64,000 nucleotides of DNA from Marinobacter subterrani (GTDB taxonomy: Bacteria; Pseudomonadota; Gammaproteobacteria; Pseudomonadales; Oleiphilaceae), in contig NZ_LFBU01000002.1 in assembly GCF_001045555.1 (NCBI RefSeq), positions 806,001 through 870,000 of the forward strand, in the 5' to 3' direction. Made by a program: the position numbers and the translations under genes. Each line of letters begins with the position of its first letter. Position 1 is the stretch's first letter. Below, piece after piece: positions 28,522 to 37,435 of the stretch. Under the pieces are notes generated by a model. That model searched no databases. It saw only the letters and a list, made by a program, of their open reading frames with translations, and was not told where the DNA came from.

Positions 28522-28914
28522 ATGAGTGAGATACCCGCAGACCTGAAATACATTGAGACCCACCAGTGGGTTCGCGTGTCCGATGACGGCACGGCGACGG
28601 TCGGTATTACAGATTTTGCCCAGGAGCAACTGGGGGATGTGGTCTATATCGGGGTTCCGGATGTGGGCGCCACCGTTAATGGCGGAGAGGAAGCCGGCGT
28701 CGCGGAGTCGGTCAAGTCGGCTTCGGATGTGTTCAGTCCGGTGACTGGTGAGGTTATCGAGGTGAATGAGAGTCTTGAGGATGAGCCAGAGAAGGTCAAT
28801 GAGGATCCTTATGGCGACGGCTGGCTGTACAAGGTGAAGCTGGCGGATGCCGGTGAGCTGGACGGCCTGATGGACGCCGCCGCATATTCGGAGCATGTGG
28901 CTGCCGAGGAGTAA
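28522..28914 (+). CDS. gcvH: Glycine cleavage system H protein
   Basis: 130-residue carrier of the lipoyl arm shuttling aminomethyl between the P, T and L proteins of glycine cleavage. The lipoylated lysine is Lys65 in VAESVKSASDVFSPV, with the conserved GDVVYIGVPDVG before it and NEDPYGDGWLYKVK after. No gcvP or gcvT gene is adjacent, which is unusual, as gcvH normally sits with them. It may be a second copy or a dispersed one. It is followed by variable-arm element C. Confidence 0.95.
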   Translation: MSEIPADLKYIETHQWVRVSDDGTATVGITDFAQEQLGDVVYIGVPDVGATVNGGEEAGVAESVKSASDVFSPVTGEVIEVNESLEDEPEKVNEDPYGDGWLYKVKLADAGELDGLMDAAAYSEHVAAEE

Positions 28915-28938
28915 TGCCTTTTTTGTGACCTCTGTGCA

Positions 28939-29052
28939 GGAGCGGGCGGGCAGGGCTTTCGAAAACACGCTCCTTGCGGCACATCCCTGTGGCGCTTGGG
29001 CTCCGCCATCCATGGCTCCGCACAGTTTTCGAAAGCCCTGCCCGCCCGCTCC
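28939..29052 (+). repeat. Variable-arm palindromic element, copy C
   Basis: 28-base arms (28939-28966 and 29025-29052) are perfectly complementary. The 58-base core (28967-29024) has the same start ACGCTCCTTGCGGC and end GGCTCCGCACA as copy A. The core can fold into GCGGCACA-TCCC-TGTGGCGC and GCCA-TCCA-TGGC. It lies between gcvH and rlmI, 24 bases after the gcvH stop. Confidence 0.92.
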
Positions 29053-29121
29053 CATACCTTGTAGCATACCTCTACAGGCTATAATCGCGTTTTCTTTCCC
29101 CTGTCTGGCTGGTGTTTGTAC

Positions 29122-30318
29122 ATGAATTTTCCGATTTTATATCTTCGAAAAGGCGCCGAGCGCCGCCTCCGTGCTGGCCATCTCTGGGTTTACAGCAACG
29201 AAGTGGATACCCGCCGCAGTCCGCTAACGGACTTTGAAGCCGGCGTTCAGGCGGAGCTTCGGGCTTCGAATGACAAGCCGTTGGGGACGGTATTCGTGAA
29301 TCCCCATGCGCTGATCTGTGGCCGGCTGATCAGTCGGGATGCGGGGCATGGCATGACGCCGCAGCGCCTGACCCAGCGCATGGAAGTAGCTCTGGAGTTG
29401 CGGAACCGGCTGTTTGACAAGCCGTTCTATCGCTGGGTATTCGGAGACAGTGACGGGCTTTCGGGGCTGGTGATCGACCGGTTTGATTCTACGGTGGTGG
29501 TGCAGATTTCCACCGCTGGTATGGAGCTGATGAAGGAGGCGGTTGTCCGGGCGATTCAGCGGCTGGTGCATCCTGAGGCGATCATCCTCAAGAACGATGG
29601 CAAGATGCGCAAGGTGGAGGGCCTGGATACCTATGTCGAGCAGGCCCATGGTTCAGAGGTCAGTCTGCTGCAGGTTGAGGAGAACGGCGTCCGGTTCGAG
29701 GTGCCGCTGGAAGGCGGTCAGAAGACGGGCTGGTTCTATGATCACCGGATGAACCGTGCGCGGTTGCAGGCCTATGCACCGGGCAAGCGGGTGCTGGATG
29801 TGTTCAGTTACGTCGGTGGCTGGGGAATTCAGGCGGCCTGTGCCGGGGCCACTCAGGTAACCTGTGTCGACAGTTCGGCCGGTGCGATCGATTCGGTTCA
29901 CCACAATGCCAGGCTCAATGGCCTGGAAAATGTCGAAACCATTGAAGGCGATGCCTTTGAGGCACTGAAGGCGCTGGCGGATGAGAAGGAAAAGTACGAC
30001 GTGGTGGTGCTGGATCCGCCGGCGCTGATTCCCCGGCGCCGGGATCAGAAGGCGGGGGAAGAGGCGTATGCCCGGCTGAACCAGCTTGGGCTGCGGTTGC
30101 TGGAGCGGGACGGCATTCTGGTGTCCGCATCCTGCTCCATGCATCTGTCGCAGGAGAAGTTGGTGGACATCATCCGGGGCAGTGGTCGGAAGATCGACCG
30201 TTTCGTGCAGTTGCTGGAGCAGGGGCATCAGGCGCCGGACCACCCGGTGATTCCGGGCATTCCCGAGACCGATTACATCAAATCCTGCTTCGTCCGCTCA
30301 CTGACCGGCTTTTTCTGA
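29122..30318 (+). CDS. rlmI: 23S rRNA (cytosine-C5) methyltransferase, RlmI type
   Basis: 398-residue SAM-dependent methyltransferase; E. coli RlmI makes m5C1962. An N-terminal PUA domain (LRKGAERRLRAGHLWVYSNEV) is followed by a central EEHEE-like domain. The Rossmann methyltransferase fold has VLDVFSYVGGWGIQAA (motif I), VVLDPPALIPR (motif IV) and SCSMHLS with the conserved cysteine. I start at the ATG at 29122; a TTG two codons earlier is also open. It is transcribed toward the HAD gene, with a perfect 30-bp palindrome between them. Confidence 0.88.
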   Translation: MNFPILYLRKGAERRLRAGHLWVYSNEVDTRRSPLTDFEAGVQAELRASNDKPLGTVFVNPHALICGRLISRDAGHGMTPQRLTQRMEVALELRNRLFDKPFYRWVFGDSDGLSGLVIDRFDSTVVVQISTAGMELMKEAVVRAIQRLVHPEAIILKNDGKMRKVEGLDTYVEQAHGSEVSLLQVEENGVRFEVPLEGGQKTGWFYDHRMNRARLQAYAPGKRVLDVFSYVGGWGIQAACAGATQVTCVDSSAGAIDSVHHNARLNGLENVETIEGDAFEALKALADEKEKYDVVVLDPPALIPRRRDQKAGEEAYARLNQLGLRLLERDGILVSASCSMHLSQEKLVDIIRGSGRKIDRFVQLLEQGHQAPDHPVIPGIPETDYIKSCFVRSLTGFF

Positions 30319-30329
30319 AGGGTGAAAGC

Positions 30330-30359
30330 GGGGTCAGATGAAAGCTTTCATCTGACCCC
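30330..30359. repeat. Perfect 30-bp palindrome, GGGGTCAGATGAA family, copy 1
   Basis: GGGGTCAGATGAAAG and its exact complement meet without a spacer. It overlaps the 3' end of the HAD gene on the minus strand: the last codons Gly-Val-Arg and the TGA lie inside it. It sits between convergent genes and could act as a bidirectional terminator. Confidence 0.9.
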
Positions 30360-31016
30360 ATGTTCACGCAGTGACATCACTTTCCAGCCACTCTCCCGGG
30401 CGAACGCCTCGAGCGTCGGGTCCGGGTCAACGGCAACCGGGTTATCCACTTTCTTCAGCAGTGGCAGGTCGTTGTGGGAGTCGCTGTAGAACCAGGCGCC
30501 CTCAAGTGTCTGGCCATGGGCGTCGAGCCAGTCGTTCAGCCGTACAACCTTGCCATCCTGAAAGCTGGGGGTTCCCGCCACTTCGCCGGTGTAGCGGCCG
30601 TTCACCAGTTCCGGCTCGGTGGCAATCAGGTGCTCAATGCCAAGCGCTTCGGCAATGGGCTCGGTGACGAAACGGTTGGTGGCAGTAATGATCATCAGGG
30701 TGTGGCCCTGCTCCCGGTGGCTGTTCAGGAGGTCCTCCGCGCTGGCCTGCATCATGGGGCGTACTTTTTTCTCCATGAAGGCTTCCCGCCAGGCCAGTAG
30801 CTCGCTCATGTTGTGGCTGGCCAGGGGCTGCAGGGCGAAACCGAGATAGTGCAGGATGTCCAGCTCGCCGTTCAGGTATTCCTGGTAGAAGCGGTCGTTG
30901 GCAAGGCGGTATTCCTCGGCATCCACAATGCCTTCCTCTACCAGAAAGTCCCCCCAGGCATGGTCGCTGTCGCCGGCCAGAAGGGTGTTGTCCAGATCAA
31001 AAATCGCGAGCGTCAA
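30348..31016 (-). CDS. HAD-IB family phosphatase (SerB-like)
   Basis: 222 residues from a TTG with a full GGAGGT six bases upstream; the frame is open to 31067 but the ribosome site decides the start. Motif I is LAIFDLDNTLLAGDSD (nucleophile Asp7, acid Asp9), motif II is MIITATNRF, and motif III/IV is WFYSDSHNDLPLL. This pattern belongs to the subfamily IB hydrolases often annotated as histidinol-phosphatase or phosphoserine phosphatase-like. The substrate is not deducible. It is divergent from rppH, and its C-terminus is provided by the palindromic repeat at 30330. Confidence 0.85.
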   Translation of the reverse strand: MTLAIFDLDNTLLAGDSDHAWGDFLVEEGIVDAEEYRLANDRFYQEYLNGELDILHYLGFALQPLASHNMSELLAWREAFMEKKVRPMMQASAEDLLNSHREQGHTLMIITATNRFVTEPIAEALGIEHLIATEPELVNGRYTGEVAGTPSFQDGKVVRLNDWLDAHGQTLEGAWFYSDSHNDLPLLKKVDNPVAVDPDPTLEAFARESGWKVMSLREHGVR

Positions 31017-31187
31017 GCAGTTACCTCCGGTGATCAAGGGCTTGCGGTAAAGCGCCAAGTCTATCACGACCTGTCCTCAACGGCTCCGTTTGCCGAACCC
31101 TTGGGATTCTGTAAGAATGAGAGCAACTTGGACAAATCCGACCGGTGAATTTTTAGCCGGTCCACCGACTTTTAAGAGGACTGTGCC

Positions 31188-31718
31188 GTGATCGATTCAG
31201 ACGGTTTCAGACCCAACGTCGGAATCATTCTGGCCAACCACAGGGGAGAAGTTCTCTGGGCAAGGCGAATAGGGCAGGACTCCTGGCAGTTTCCACAAGG
31301 TGGCATCAAGCATGATGAATCCCCCGAGGAAGCACTGTACCGGGAGCTTGGAGAGGAGATCGGCCTCTGTGCGAAGGATGTGGAAATCATCAGTTGCACC
31401 CGGGGCTGGTTGAGGTATCGGCTCCCGAGGAGGATGGTACGCCATAACTCGCACCCCGTTTGCGTGGGCCAAAAACAGAAATGGTTCCTGCTGAGGATGT
31501 TATCGCCGGATGCGCAGGTGTGCGTGGACGGCACGGAGTCACCGGAATTCGACGGCTGGCAGTGGGTAAGCTACTGGTATCCGCTGGCCCAGGTGGTTTC
31601 ATTCAAACGTGAAGTGTATCGACGCGCGCTGAGAGAGCTCGCGCCCCGGCTGTTCTACGACATGGAGCAGTGGCACAGGGCGGAGCAGAACCGGCGCTTA
31701 AAGGAACAACAGAAATGA
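31188..31718 (+). CDS. rppH: RNA pyrophosphohydrolase
   Basis: Removes pyrophosphate from the 5' end of mRNAs and so starts RNase E decay. It has 176 residues. The GTG start has AGAGGA upstream and gives [17 protein letters not shown], matching E. coli RppH from its first residues. The Nudix box is at residues 38-60 ([20 protein letters not shown] and on). Further landmarks are [13 protein letters not shown] and [20 protein letters not shown]. It is directly followed by ptsP, 14 bases on, the same pair as in E. coli. Confidence 0.95.
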   Translation: MIDSDGFRPNVGIILANHRGEVLWARRIGQDSWQFPQGGIKHDESPEEALYRELGEEIGLCAKDVEIISCTRGWLRYRLPRRMVRHNSHPVCVGQKQKWFLLRMLSPDAQVCVDGTESPEFDGWQWVSYWYPLAQVVSFKREVYRRALRELAPRLFYDMEQWHRAEQNRRLKEQQK

Positions 31719-31732
31719 CGGACTGACCCGCC

Positions 31733-34039
31733 ATGCTGAGCATTCTGCGAAGTCTAGTACAAGAGGTAAACAGCGCCCGCGATCTGCAGGAGGCGCTGGA
31801 TATCATCGTATCGCGGGTGCAGAAGGCCATGGGGACCGAAGTCTGTTCCGTCTATCTGCTCGACCCTGCCACCAACCGCTATATCCTGATGGCCACCGAA
31901 GGTCTTTACCGCAAGGCCGTCGGGCAGGTCAGTCTGGCCTATTCCGAAGGCCTCGTCGGCCTTGTGGGTTCCCGCGAGGAGCCCATCAATCTGGAAGATG
32001 CGCCATCCCATCCGCGCTACCGTTACTTCCCGGAAACCGGTGAAGAGCGGTTCCGGTCCTTCCTGGGGGTTCCCATCATCCACCACCGCCGGGTGCTGGG
32101 TGTGCTGGTTGTGCAGCAGAGGGAAAGCTCCCGGTGTTTTGATGAGGGTGAAGAGGCCTTTCTGGTCACCGTCTCGGCGCAGTTGGCCGGTGTTATTGCC
32201 CACAGCGAGGCGACCGGTGCCATCAGCGGCCTGTCACTGACCGGTGAGGAGGCTCACGATGTCAGCTTCAGCGGCGTGCCCGGAGCGCCGGGCGTGGCTA
32301 TTGGCAGTGGGGTCGTGGTTTACCCGTCGGCCGACCTGGACGTAGTTCCTGAGAAGCCCACCGAGGATATTGATGGGGAACTGGCACTGTTCCGGTCGGC
32401 GGTGAATGCGGTGCGCGAAGACATCGAACGCGTGGCGAAACGGCTCGCCTCCCAGTTGCGCCCGGAAGAACAGGCGCTGTTTGATGTCTATCTGAGAATG
32501 CTGGGCGACGATGCCATGCCCGGTGAGGTCGCCAACAAGATCCGGGAGGGAATCTGGGCGCAGGGTGCGTTGAAGCAGGTGGTTCAGCAGTATGTCCGCC
32601 ACTTCGAGATGATGGACGATCACTACCTTCAGGAGCGCGCGGTTGATATCCGGGATCTGGGTCGCCGGTTGCTGTCCCACCTTCAGGAGGGTGAGCAGAA
32701 GCATCTGAACTATCCCGAGCGGACCGTTCTGGTCAGCGAAGAGCTGACGCCGGCCATGCTGGGTGAGGTACCCAAGGGGCAGTTGGTGGGCCTGGTGTCA
32801 GTCAAGGGCTCAAGCAACTCCCACGTCGCGATTCTTGCCCGCGCCATGGGCGTGCCCACCGTGATGGGGCTGGTGGATATCCCGGTGAACCAGCTTGATG
32901 GCAAGGAGCTGATTGTTGACGGCTTTGAGGGGCAGATCTTTGCGTCGCCCTCCTCGGACCTGCGGTCCTACTATCAGGCGATCTGCGATGAAGAAGACGA
33001 GCTGATCCGGGGTCTTGAGGTTCTGAAAGACAAGCCCTGCGAAACCACCGATCATCACCGGGTTTCGCTGCTGGTCAATACCGGGCTGATGACGGACGTT
33101 GTTCGCTCGCTGTCCCACGGCGCTGAAGGCATTGGCCTGTACCGCACCGAAGTGCCGTTCATGATCAAGGACCGGTTTCCCTCCGAGCAGGAGCAGAGGG
33201 AGTATTACCGGGAGCAACTGGAAGCCTTTGCGCCCAGCCCGGTCACCATGCGCACCCTGGACATCGGCGGCGACAAGGCGTTGACCTATTTCCCGATCAA
33301 GGAGGAAAACCCCTTCCTGGGCTGGCGGGGTATCCGGGTCACGCTGGATCATCCGGAAATTTTCCTGGTTCAGGTGCGGGCCATGCTCAAGGCAAGCGAA
33401 GGCCTGAATAACCTGCAGATCATGCTGCCGATGATCTCCAATATCTCCGAGGTGGAAGAGTCCCTGCACCTGATTTACCGGGTCTACCATGAGGTCCGTG
33501 AAGAGGGCTACGACATTCATATGCCCAAGGTTGGGGTGATGGTCGAGATTCCCGCCGCGGTCTACCAGATCCGCGAGCTGGCCGACCGGGTCGATTTCCT
33601 CTCGGTGGGCTCAAACGACCTGACCCAGTACCTGCTGGCGGTAGACCGCAACAACCCGAGGGTGGCCCAGCTCTATCATTCCTATCACCCGGCCGTGCTG
33701 CAGGCGCTGGTCCGGATTGCCCAGGATGCGCACTCGGTCGGCAAGCCGGTGGGCATCTGCGGCGAGCTGGCCGGTGATCCCGGTGGCGCGCTGCTGCTCA
33801 TGGCCATGGGCTACGATTCCCTGTCGATGAACGCAGCCAGCCTGCCCAAGGTCAAGTCAGTGATTCGCAGCGTCAGCCGGGAATGGGCTGTGCAGCTACT
33901 GGAAGACGTGCTTTTGCTGGATTCGCCCCATGTCATCAAGAGCTGTGTGGATCTGGCGCTGAGAAATGCGGGTTTTGGCCGCTACCTGAGGCCCGGCAAG
34001 TCCAGCGCCATGGCGGTTTCCGAAGCGGCTGTTTCCTGA
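31733..34039 (+). CDS. ptsP: PTS phosphoenolpyruvate-protein phosphotransferase with GAF domain (EI-Ntr)
   Basis: First enzyme of the nitrogen-related phosphotransferase chain (PtsP, NPr, EIIA-Ntr). It has 768 residues. The GAF sensor domain is about 1-165, the EI N-terminal domain follows, and the phosphorylated histidine is His364 in GSSNSHVAILARAMG. The PEP-binding TIM barrel has TLDIGGDKALTYFPI, SVGSNDLTQYLLAVDRNN and GICGELAGDP. The GAF domain separates it from sugar-type PtsI. It lies in one unit with rppH. In related bacteria it responds to glutamine/2-oxoglutarate. Confidence 0.95.
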   Translation: MLSILRSLVQEVNSARDLQEALDIIVSRVQKAMGTEVCSVYLLDPATNRYILMATEGLYRKAVGQVSLAYSEGLVGLVGSREEPINLEDAPSHPRYRYFPETGEERFRSFLGVPIIHHRRVLGVLVVQQRESSRCFDEGEEAFLVTVSAQLAGVIAHSEATGAISGLSLTGEEAHDVSFSGVPGAPGVAIGSGVVVYPSADLDVVPEKPTEDIDGELALFRSAVNAVREDIERVAKRLASQLRPEEQALFDVYLRMLGDDAMPGEVANKIREGIWAQGALKQVVQQYVRHFEMMDDHYLQERAVDIRDLGRRLLSHLQEGEQKHLNYPERTVLVSEELTPAMLGEVPKGQLVGLVSVKGSSNSHVAILARAMGVPTVMGLVDIPVNQLDGKELIVDGFEGQIFASPSSDLRSYYQAICDEEDELIRGLEVLKDKPCETTDHHRVSLLVNTGLMTDVVRSLSHGAEGIGLYRTEVPFMIKDRFPSEQEQREYYREQLEAFAPSPVTMRTLDIGGDKALTYFPIKEENPFLGWRGIRVTLDHPEIFLVQVRAMLKASEGLNNLQIMLPMISNISEVEESLHLIYRVYHEVREEGYDIHMPKVGVMVEIPAAVYQIRELADRVDFLSVGSNDLTQYLLAVDRNNPRVAQLYHSYHPAVLQALVRIAQDAHSVGKPVGICGELAGDPGGALLLMAMGYDSLSMNAASLPKVKSVIRSVSREWAVQLLEDVLLLDSPHVIKSCVDLALRNAGFGRYLRPGKSSAMAVSEAAVS

Positions 34040-34159
34040 CAGCAGAGCGCTTTGGTGAATATAGGGTGTGAATTCTAAAACCGGTTGTTACCTTGGTATC
34101 TCCCGTATCCGGCGGGCCAGAAAACGGGCGCGCATTCTTTCACCGGACAAGGAAAGGCT

Positions 34160-35401
34160 ATGAAGGCACCTGCTGATCTCAAATCCGCTCCCCGCATCGG
34201 GCTTGCCCTGGGCGGAGGAGGCCCTTTAGGCGGAATTTACGAGATTGGAGCCCTGCGAGCCCTGGATGAAGCGCTGGACGGCCTTGATTTCAACAATATC
34301 GATGTTTATGTCGGGGTGAACGCCGGTTCTTTTGTGGCGGCGAACCTGGCAAACCAGATGACCACGGCGCAACTGTGCCGGATTTTCGTGCGTAATGAGG
34401 CGGAAGTTCACCCCTTTCACCCGGAAGTCTTCTACCGCCCTGCCTTCCGCGAATTCGGCAGTCGGCTGCTGGCGGTACCGGGGCTGGTTTCTACCGCGGT
34501 GCGCCGGTTTGTTAATAATCCCTACGATCAGAGCCTGCTGGAAGCCATGACCATTCTCGCCCAGGCAGCGCCGGCGGGACTGTTTGATAATGAAGGGCTG
34601 CACGAGTACCTCAAGCGTGCCTTCACCATGCTGGGGCGAACCAACGATTTTCGTCAGCTCAAGCGCAGCCTCTACATTGTGGCGGCTGACGTCGAGAGCA
34701 CGGAGGCCGTCTGTTTTGGTGCCCCGGGCTTCGATCATGTGCCCATCTCCAGGGCCATTCAGGCGAGCACCTCGTCGCCGGGCCTGTATGTGCCGGTCGA
34801 TATCGATGGCCGGTTTTACGTAGACGGCACCCTGCGCAAGGGTTTGCACGCATCCGTCGCCTTTGAGGACGGAGCCGACCTGGTGTTTGCGGTAAATCCC
34901 CAGGTGCCCATCGATGCCAGTGCCGCCGTGCGCGCCGGAACGATGAAGCCGGGCGAGCTGACCCGGTCGGGTATGCCCAACCTGCTGTCCCAGATGTTCC
35001 GCACCATGGTCTACTCACGGATGCAGTCGGGTATTGCCCAGTATGCCCGGGATTATCCGGACAAGGACATTCTTCTGTTCGAGCCCACCCGCGACGACGC
35101 CAAGCTGTTTTTCGCCAATGTGTTCAGCTTCCAGTCACGGCGTATGGTATGCGAACACGCCTACCAGATGACCCGGCGCGACCTTCTGAACCGGGCAGAC
35201 CAGTTGGAGCCCAAACTGGCGAAGTACGGCATCAAGCTTCGGCGGGACCGTCTTGAAGACGAGCAACGCACGATCAGTACCAGCCTTTACGGTGAAATGC
35301 TGCCGCTTTATGTCGCCAAGGGCCGAAAGAAAAGAGATGAGAAGGGGAGGCTGGCCACCGGCCTCGAGAACGTTACGCACCTTTTCTCGAAAGCCGAATA
35401 G
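34160..35401 (+). CDS. Patatin-like protein with Asn at the catalytic Ser position
   Basis: 413 residues from the ATG at 34160 with AAGGAAAGG upstream. The patatin oxyanion loop is LALGGGGPLGGIYEIG (residues 15-30) and the aspartate of the Ser-Asp dyad is Asp221 in FYVDGTLRKG. At the nucleophile elbow, where G-x-S-x-G is expected, the sequence is G-V-N-A-G (residues 52-56), encoded GTG AAC GCC. Asn replaces Ser by what would be a single base change from AGC. No signal peptide is seen, so it is probably cytoplasmic. It is either a non-catalytic family member or uses another residue such as Ser57. It follows ptsP on the same strand. Confidence 0.8.
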   Translation: MKAPADLKSAPRIGLALGGGGPLGGIYEIGALRALDEALDGLDFNNIDVYVGVNAGSFVAANLANQMTTAQLCRIFVRNEAEVHPFHPEVFYRPAFREFGSRLLAVPGLVSTAVRRFVNNPYDQSLLEAMTILAQAAPAGLFDNEGLHEYLKRAFTMLGRTNDFRQLKRSLYIVAADVESTEAVCFGAPGFDHVPISRAIQASTSSPGLYVPVDIDGRFYVDGTLRKGLHASVAFEDGADLVFAVNPQVPIDASAAVRAGTMKPGELTRSGMPNLLSQMFRTMVYSRMQSGIAQYARDYPDKDILLFEPTRDDAKLFFANVFSFQSRRMVCEHAYQMTRRDLLNRADQLEPKLAKYGIKLRRDRLEDEQRTISTSLYGEMLPLYVAKGRKKRDEKGRLATGLENVTHLFSKAE

Positions 35402-35404
35402 TTC

Positions 35405-35449
35405 GGGGTCAGATGAAAACGGGGTCAGATGAACTTTTCATCTGACCCC
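35405..35449. repeat. GGGGTCAGATGAA family, copy 2, one and a half units
   Basis: A solitary half unit at 35405-35417 is followed by a complete hairpin. In that hairpin, GGGGTCAGATGAA at 35421-35433 pairs with TTCATCTGACCCC at 35437-35449 around a 3-base loop. It fills the 57-bp gap between the convergent patatin-like and hslU genes and probably terminates both transcripts. Confidence 0.88.
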
Positions 35450-35458
35450 GGGTTAACC

Positions 35459-36787
35459 TCAGAGAATGTACCGGCTAAGATCCTCGTCTTCCGCCAGTTC
35501 TCCAAGCCTTTCATCGACGTACTCGGCGGTCACTTCAAAGCCATCGGTGACACCGTCACCGGCATCGAAGGACAGTGACTCGAGCAGCCGTTCAAGTACG
35601 GTATGCAGCCGTCGGGCACCGATGTTCTCGGTGGTCTCGTTAACCTTCCAGGCAACCTCGGCAATGCGGGCAATGGCGTCTTCCCGGAACGTCAGTTTTA
35701 CGCCCTCGGTTAGCATCAAGGCCTCGTACTGCTGAACCAGGGATGCATCCGGTTCGGTCAGGATGCGCTTGAAGTCCTCAGGTGTGAGGGCCTGCAGCTC
35801 CACCCGGATCGGCAAGCGGCCCTGAAGCTCGGGAATGAGATCCGAAGGCTTGGACAGGTGGAACGCGCCGGAGGCGATAAACAGGATGTGATCAGTGCGT
35901 ATCGCGCCATACTTGGTGCTGACGGTGCTGCCTTCGATCAGCGGCAGAAGATCACGCTGGACGCCTTCGCGAGACACATCCGATGAGGTGTTCTCAGAGC
36001 GCTTGGCAACCTTGTCGATTTCATCGATGAACACGATGCCGTTCTGCTCCACCGCCTGCACGGCCTTCTGCTTGATCTCTTCGTCGTTGACCAGCTTGGC
36101 GGCCTCTTCTTCCTTGACGCGCTTCAGGGCGTCCGAGACCTTCATCTTGCGGGTCTTGCGCTTGTCGGATGAGAGGTTCGAGAACATGCTTTGCAGCTGG
36201 TTGGTCATCTCCTCCATGCCCGGCGGCGCCATGATTTCCACGCCGGCCCCGGAATTGCGCAGGTCAATCTCGATTTCCTTGTCGTCCAGTTCGCCCTCCC
36301 GGAGCTTCTTCCGGAACAGCTGGCGGGTGGAGGAGTCGGAACTGCGCTGGCTGTCCTCGTTGAAATCCCTTGGTGGCGGGATCAGAGCATCCAGGATACG
36401 TTCTTCCGCGGCGTCCAGTGCCCGGCCTTCATGGCGCTTCATCTCAGTTTCGCGAAGCATCTTGACAGCCATGTCCGCCAGGTCCCGGATAATCGATTCG
36501 ACGTCCCGGCCGACGTAACCCACTTCGGTGAACTTGGTAGCTTCCACCTTCAGGAAGGGCGCGTCGGCCAGCTTGGCCAGCCGCCGGGCAATCTCGGTTT
36601 TACCGACACCCGTGGGGCCGATCATCAAAATGTTCTTGGGGGTGATCTCATCGCGCAGGCTGCTGTCCAGCTGCATCCGGCGCCAGCGATTTCTCAGGGC
36701 GATGGCTACCGCCCGCTTGGCTTCTTGCTGACCCACGATGTGTTTGTTGAGCTCGTGGACAATCTCACGGGGAGTCATTGCAGACAT
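35459..36787 (-). CDS. hslU: ATP-dependent protease ATPase subunit HslU
   Basis: AAA+ unfoldase that feeds substrates to the HslV peptidase. It has 442 residues. Walker A is [18 protein letters not shown] near residue 55-70, Walker [12 protein letters not shown], and sensor-type [11 protein letters not shown] lies near the end. The I domain is residues about 110-240. The C-terminal tail [10 protein letters not shown] matches the HslU tail that inserts into HslV. It is 12 bp downstream of hslV in one operon with a heat-shock type promoter upstream. Confidence 0.97.
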   Translation of the reverse strand: MSAMTPREIVHELNKHIVGQQEAKRAVAIALRNRWRRMQLDSSLRDEITPKNILMIGPTGVGKTEIARRLAKLADAPFLKVEATKFTEVGYVGRDVESIIRDLADMAVKMLRETEMKRHEGRALDAAEERILDALIPPPRDFNEDSQRSSDSSTRQLFRKKLREGELDDKEIEIDLRNSGAGVEIMAPPGMEEMTNQLQSMFSNLSSDKRKTRKMKVSDALKRVKEEEAAKLVNDEEIKQKAVQAVEQNGIVFIDEIDKVAKRSENTSSDVSREGVQRDLLPLIEGSTVSTKYGAIRTDHILFIASGAFHLSKPSDLIPELQGRLPIRVELQALTPEDFKRILTEPDASLVQQYEALMLTEGVKLTFREDAIARIAEVAWKVNETTENIGARRLHTVLERLLESLSFDAGDGVTDGFEVTAEYVDERLGELAEDEDLSRYIL

Positions 36788-36799
36788 GGTCGCTCCGGA

Positions 36800-37330
36800 T
36801 CAGTCGTTTTTGGAGAGCACTTCAAGGGTGCGATTGTGGTTGGTGTAGATGCAGATATCCGCGGCGATATCCAGGCCCTTCTCGACAATCTCATGGGCGG
36901 AAAGGTCTGTATTCTCGAGCAGGGCCCGGGCCGACGCCTGGGCAAAGGGGCCGCCTGAACCGATGGCAATCAGGCCCTGTTCCGGCTCGATGACATCGCC
37001 GTTTCCGGTAATGATCAGCGAGGCGGTTTTGTCGGCTACCGCCAGCAAGGCTTCGAGCCTGCGTAATGCCCGGTCCGTTCGCCAGTCTTTCGCCAGCTCC
37101 ACCGCGGCTCTGGTGAGGTTACCCTGGTGCTTCTCGAGCTGGGCCTCGAACCGCTCAAACAGGGTGAAGGCATCTGCCGTGCCACCAGCAAAGCCGGCAA
37201 TCACCTTGCCATTGTAGAGGCGGCGTACCTTCCGGGCATTGCCTTTCATCACGGTATTGCCCAGGGAAACCTGGCCGTCGCCACCCATGGCAACTTCGTC
37301 ATCGCGGCGAACGGAAAGAATGGTAGTCAT
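36800..37330 (-). CDS. hslV: ATP-dependent protease peptidase subunit HslV
   Basis: Threonine peptidase of the HslUV complex. It has 176 residues. The mature enzyme starts at Thr2 after removal of the initiator Met ([20 protein letters not shown]), which fixes the start codon. Downstream [20 protein letters not shown] and [10 protein letters not shown] are near identical to the E. coli protein, and [13 protein letters not shown] lies in the C-terminal half. It is the first gene of hslVU. Confidence 0.97.
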   Translation of the reverse strand: MTTILSVRRDDEVAMGGDGQVSLGNTVMKGNARKVRRLYNGKVIAGFAGGTADAFTLFERFEAQLEKHQGNLTRAAVELAKDWRTDRALRRLEALLAVADKTASLIITGNGDVIEPEQGLIAIGSGGPFAQASARALLENTDLSAHEIVEKGLDIAADICIYTNHNRTLEVLSKND

Positions 37331-37369
37331 TTGGGCTCCAATTGCCTGGTTAAACTTGGTATCCGCAAG

Positions 37370-37397
37370 TTATGGAGGCGCATGGTCGGAATTCAAG
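37370..37397 (-). promoter_or_regulatory. Sigma32 (heat-shock) promoter of hslVU
   Basis: On the minus strand CTTGAA (-35, 37392-37397) and CTCCATAA (-10, 37370-37377) are separated by 14 bases. This is close to the CTTGAA-N13/14-CCCCATNT consensus. It ends 39 bases before the hslV start. Confidence 0.7.
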
Positions 37398-37435
37398 AGG
37401 TATTTTTGCCGGGATCCCGCCCGGGGTGGGGACGA

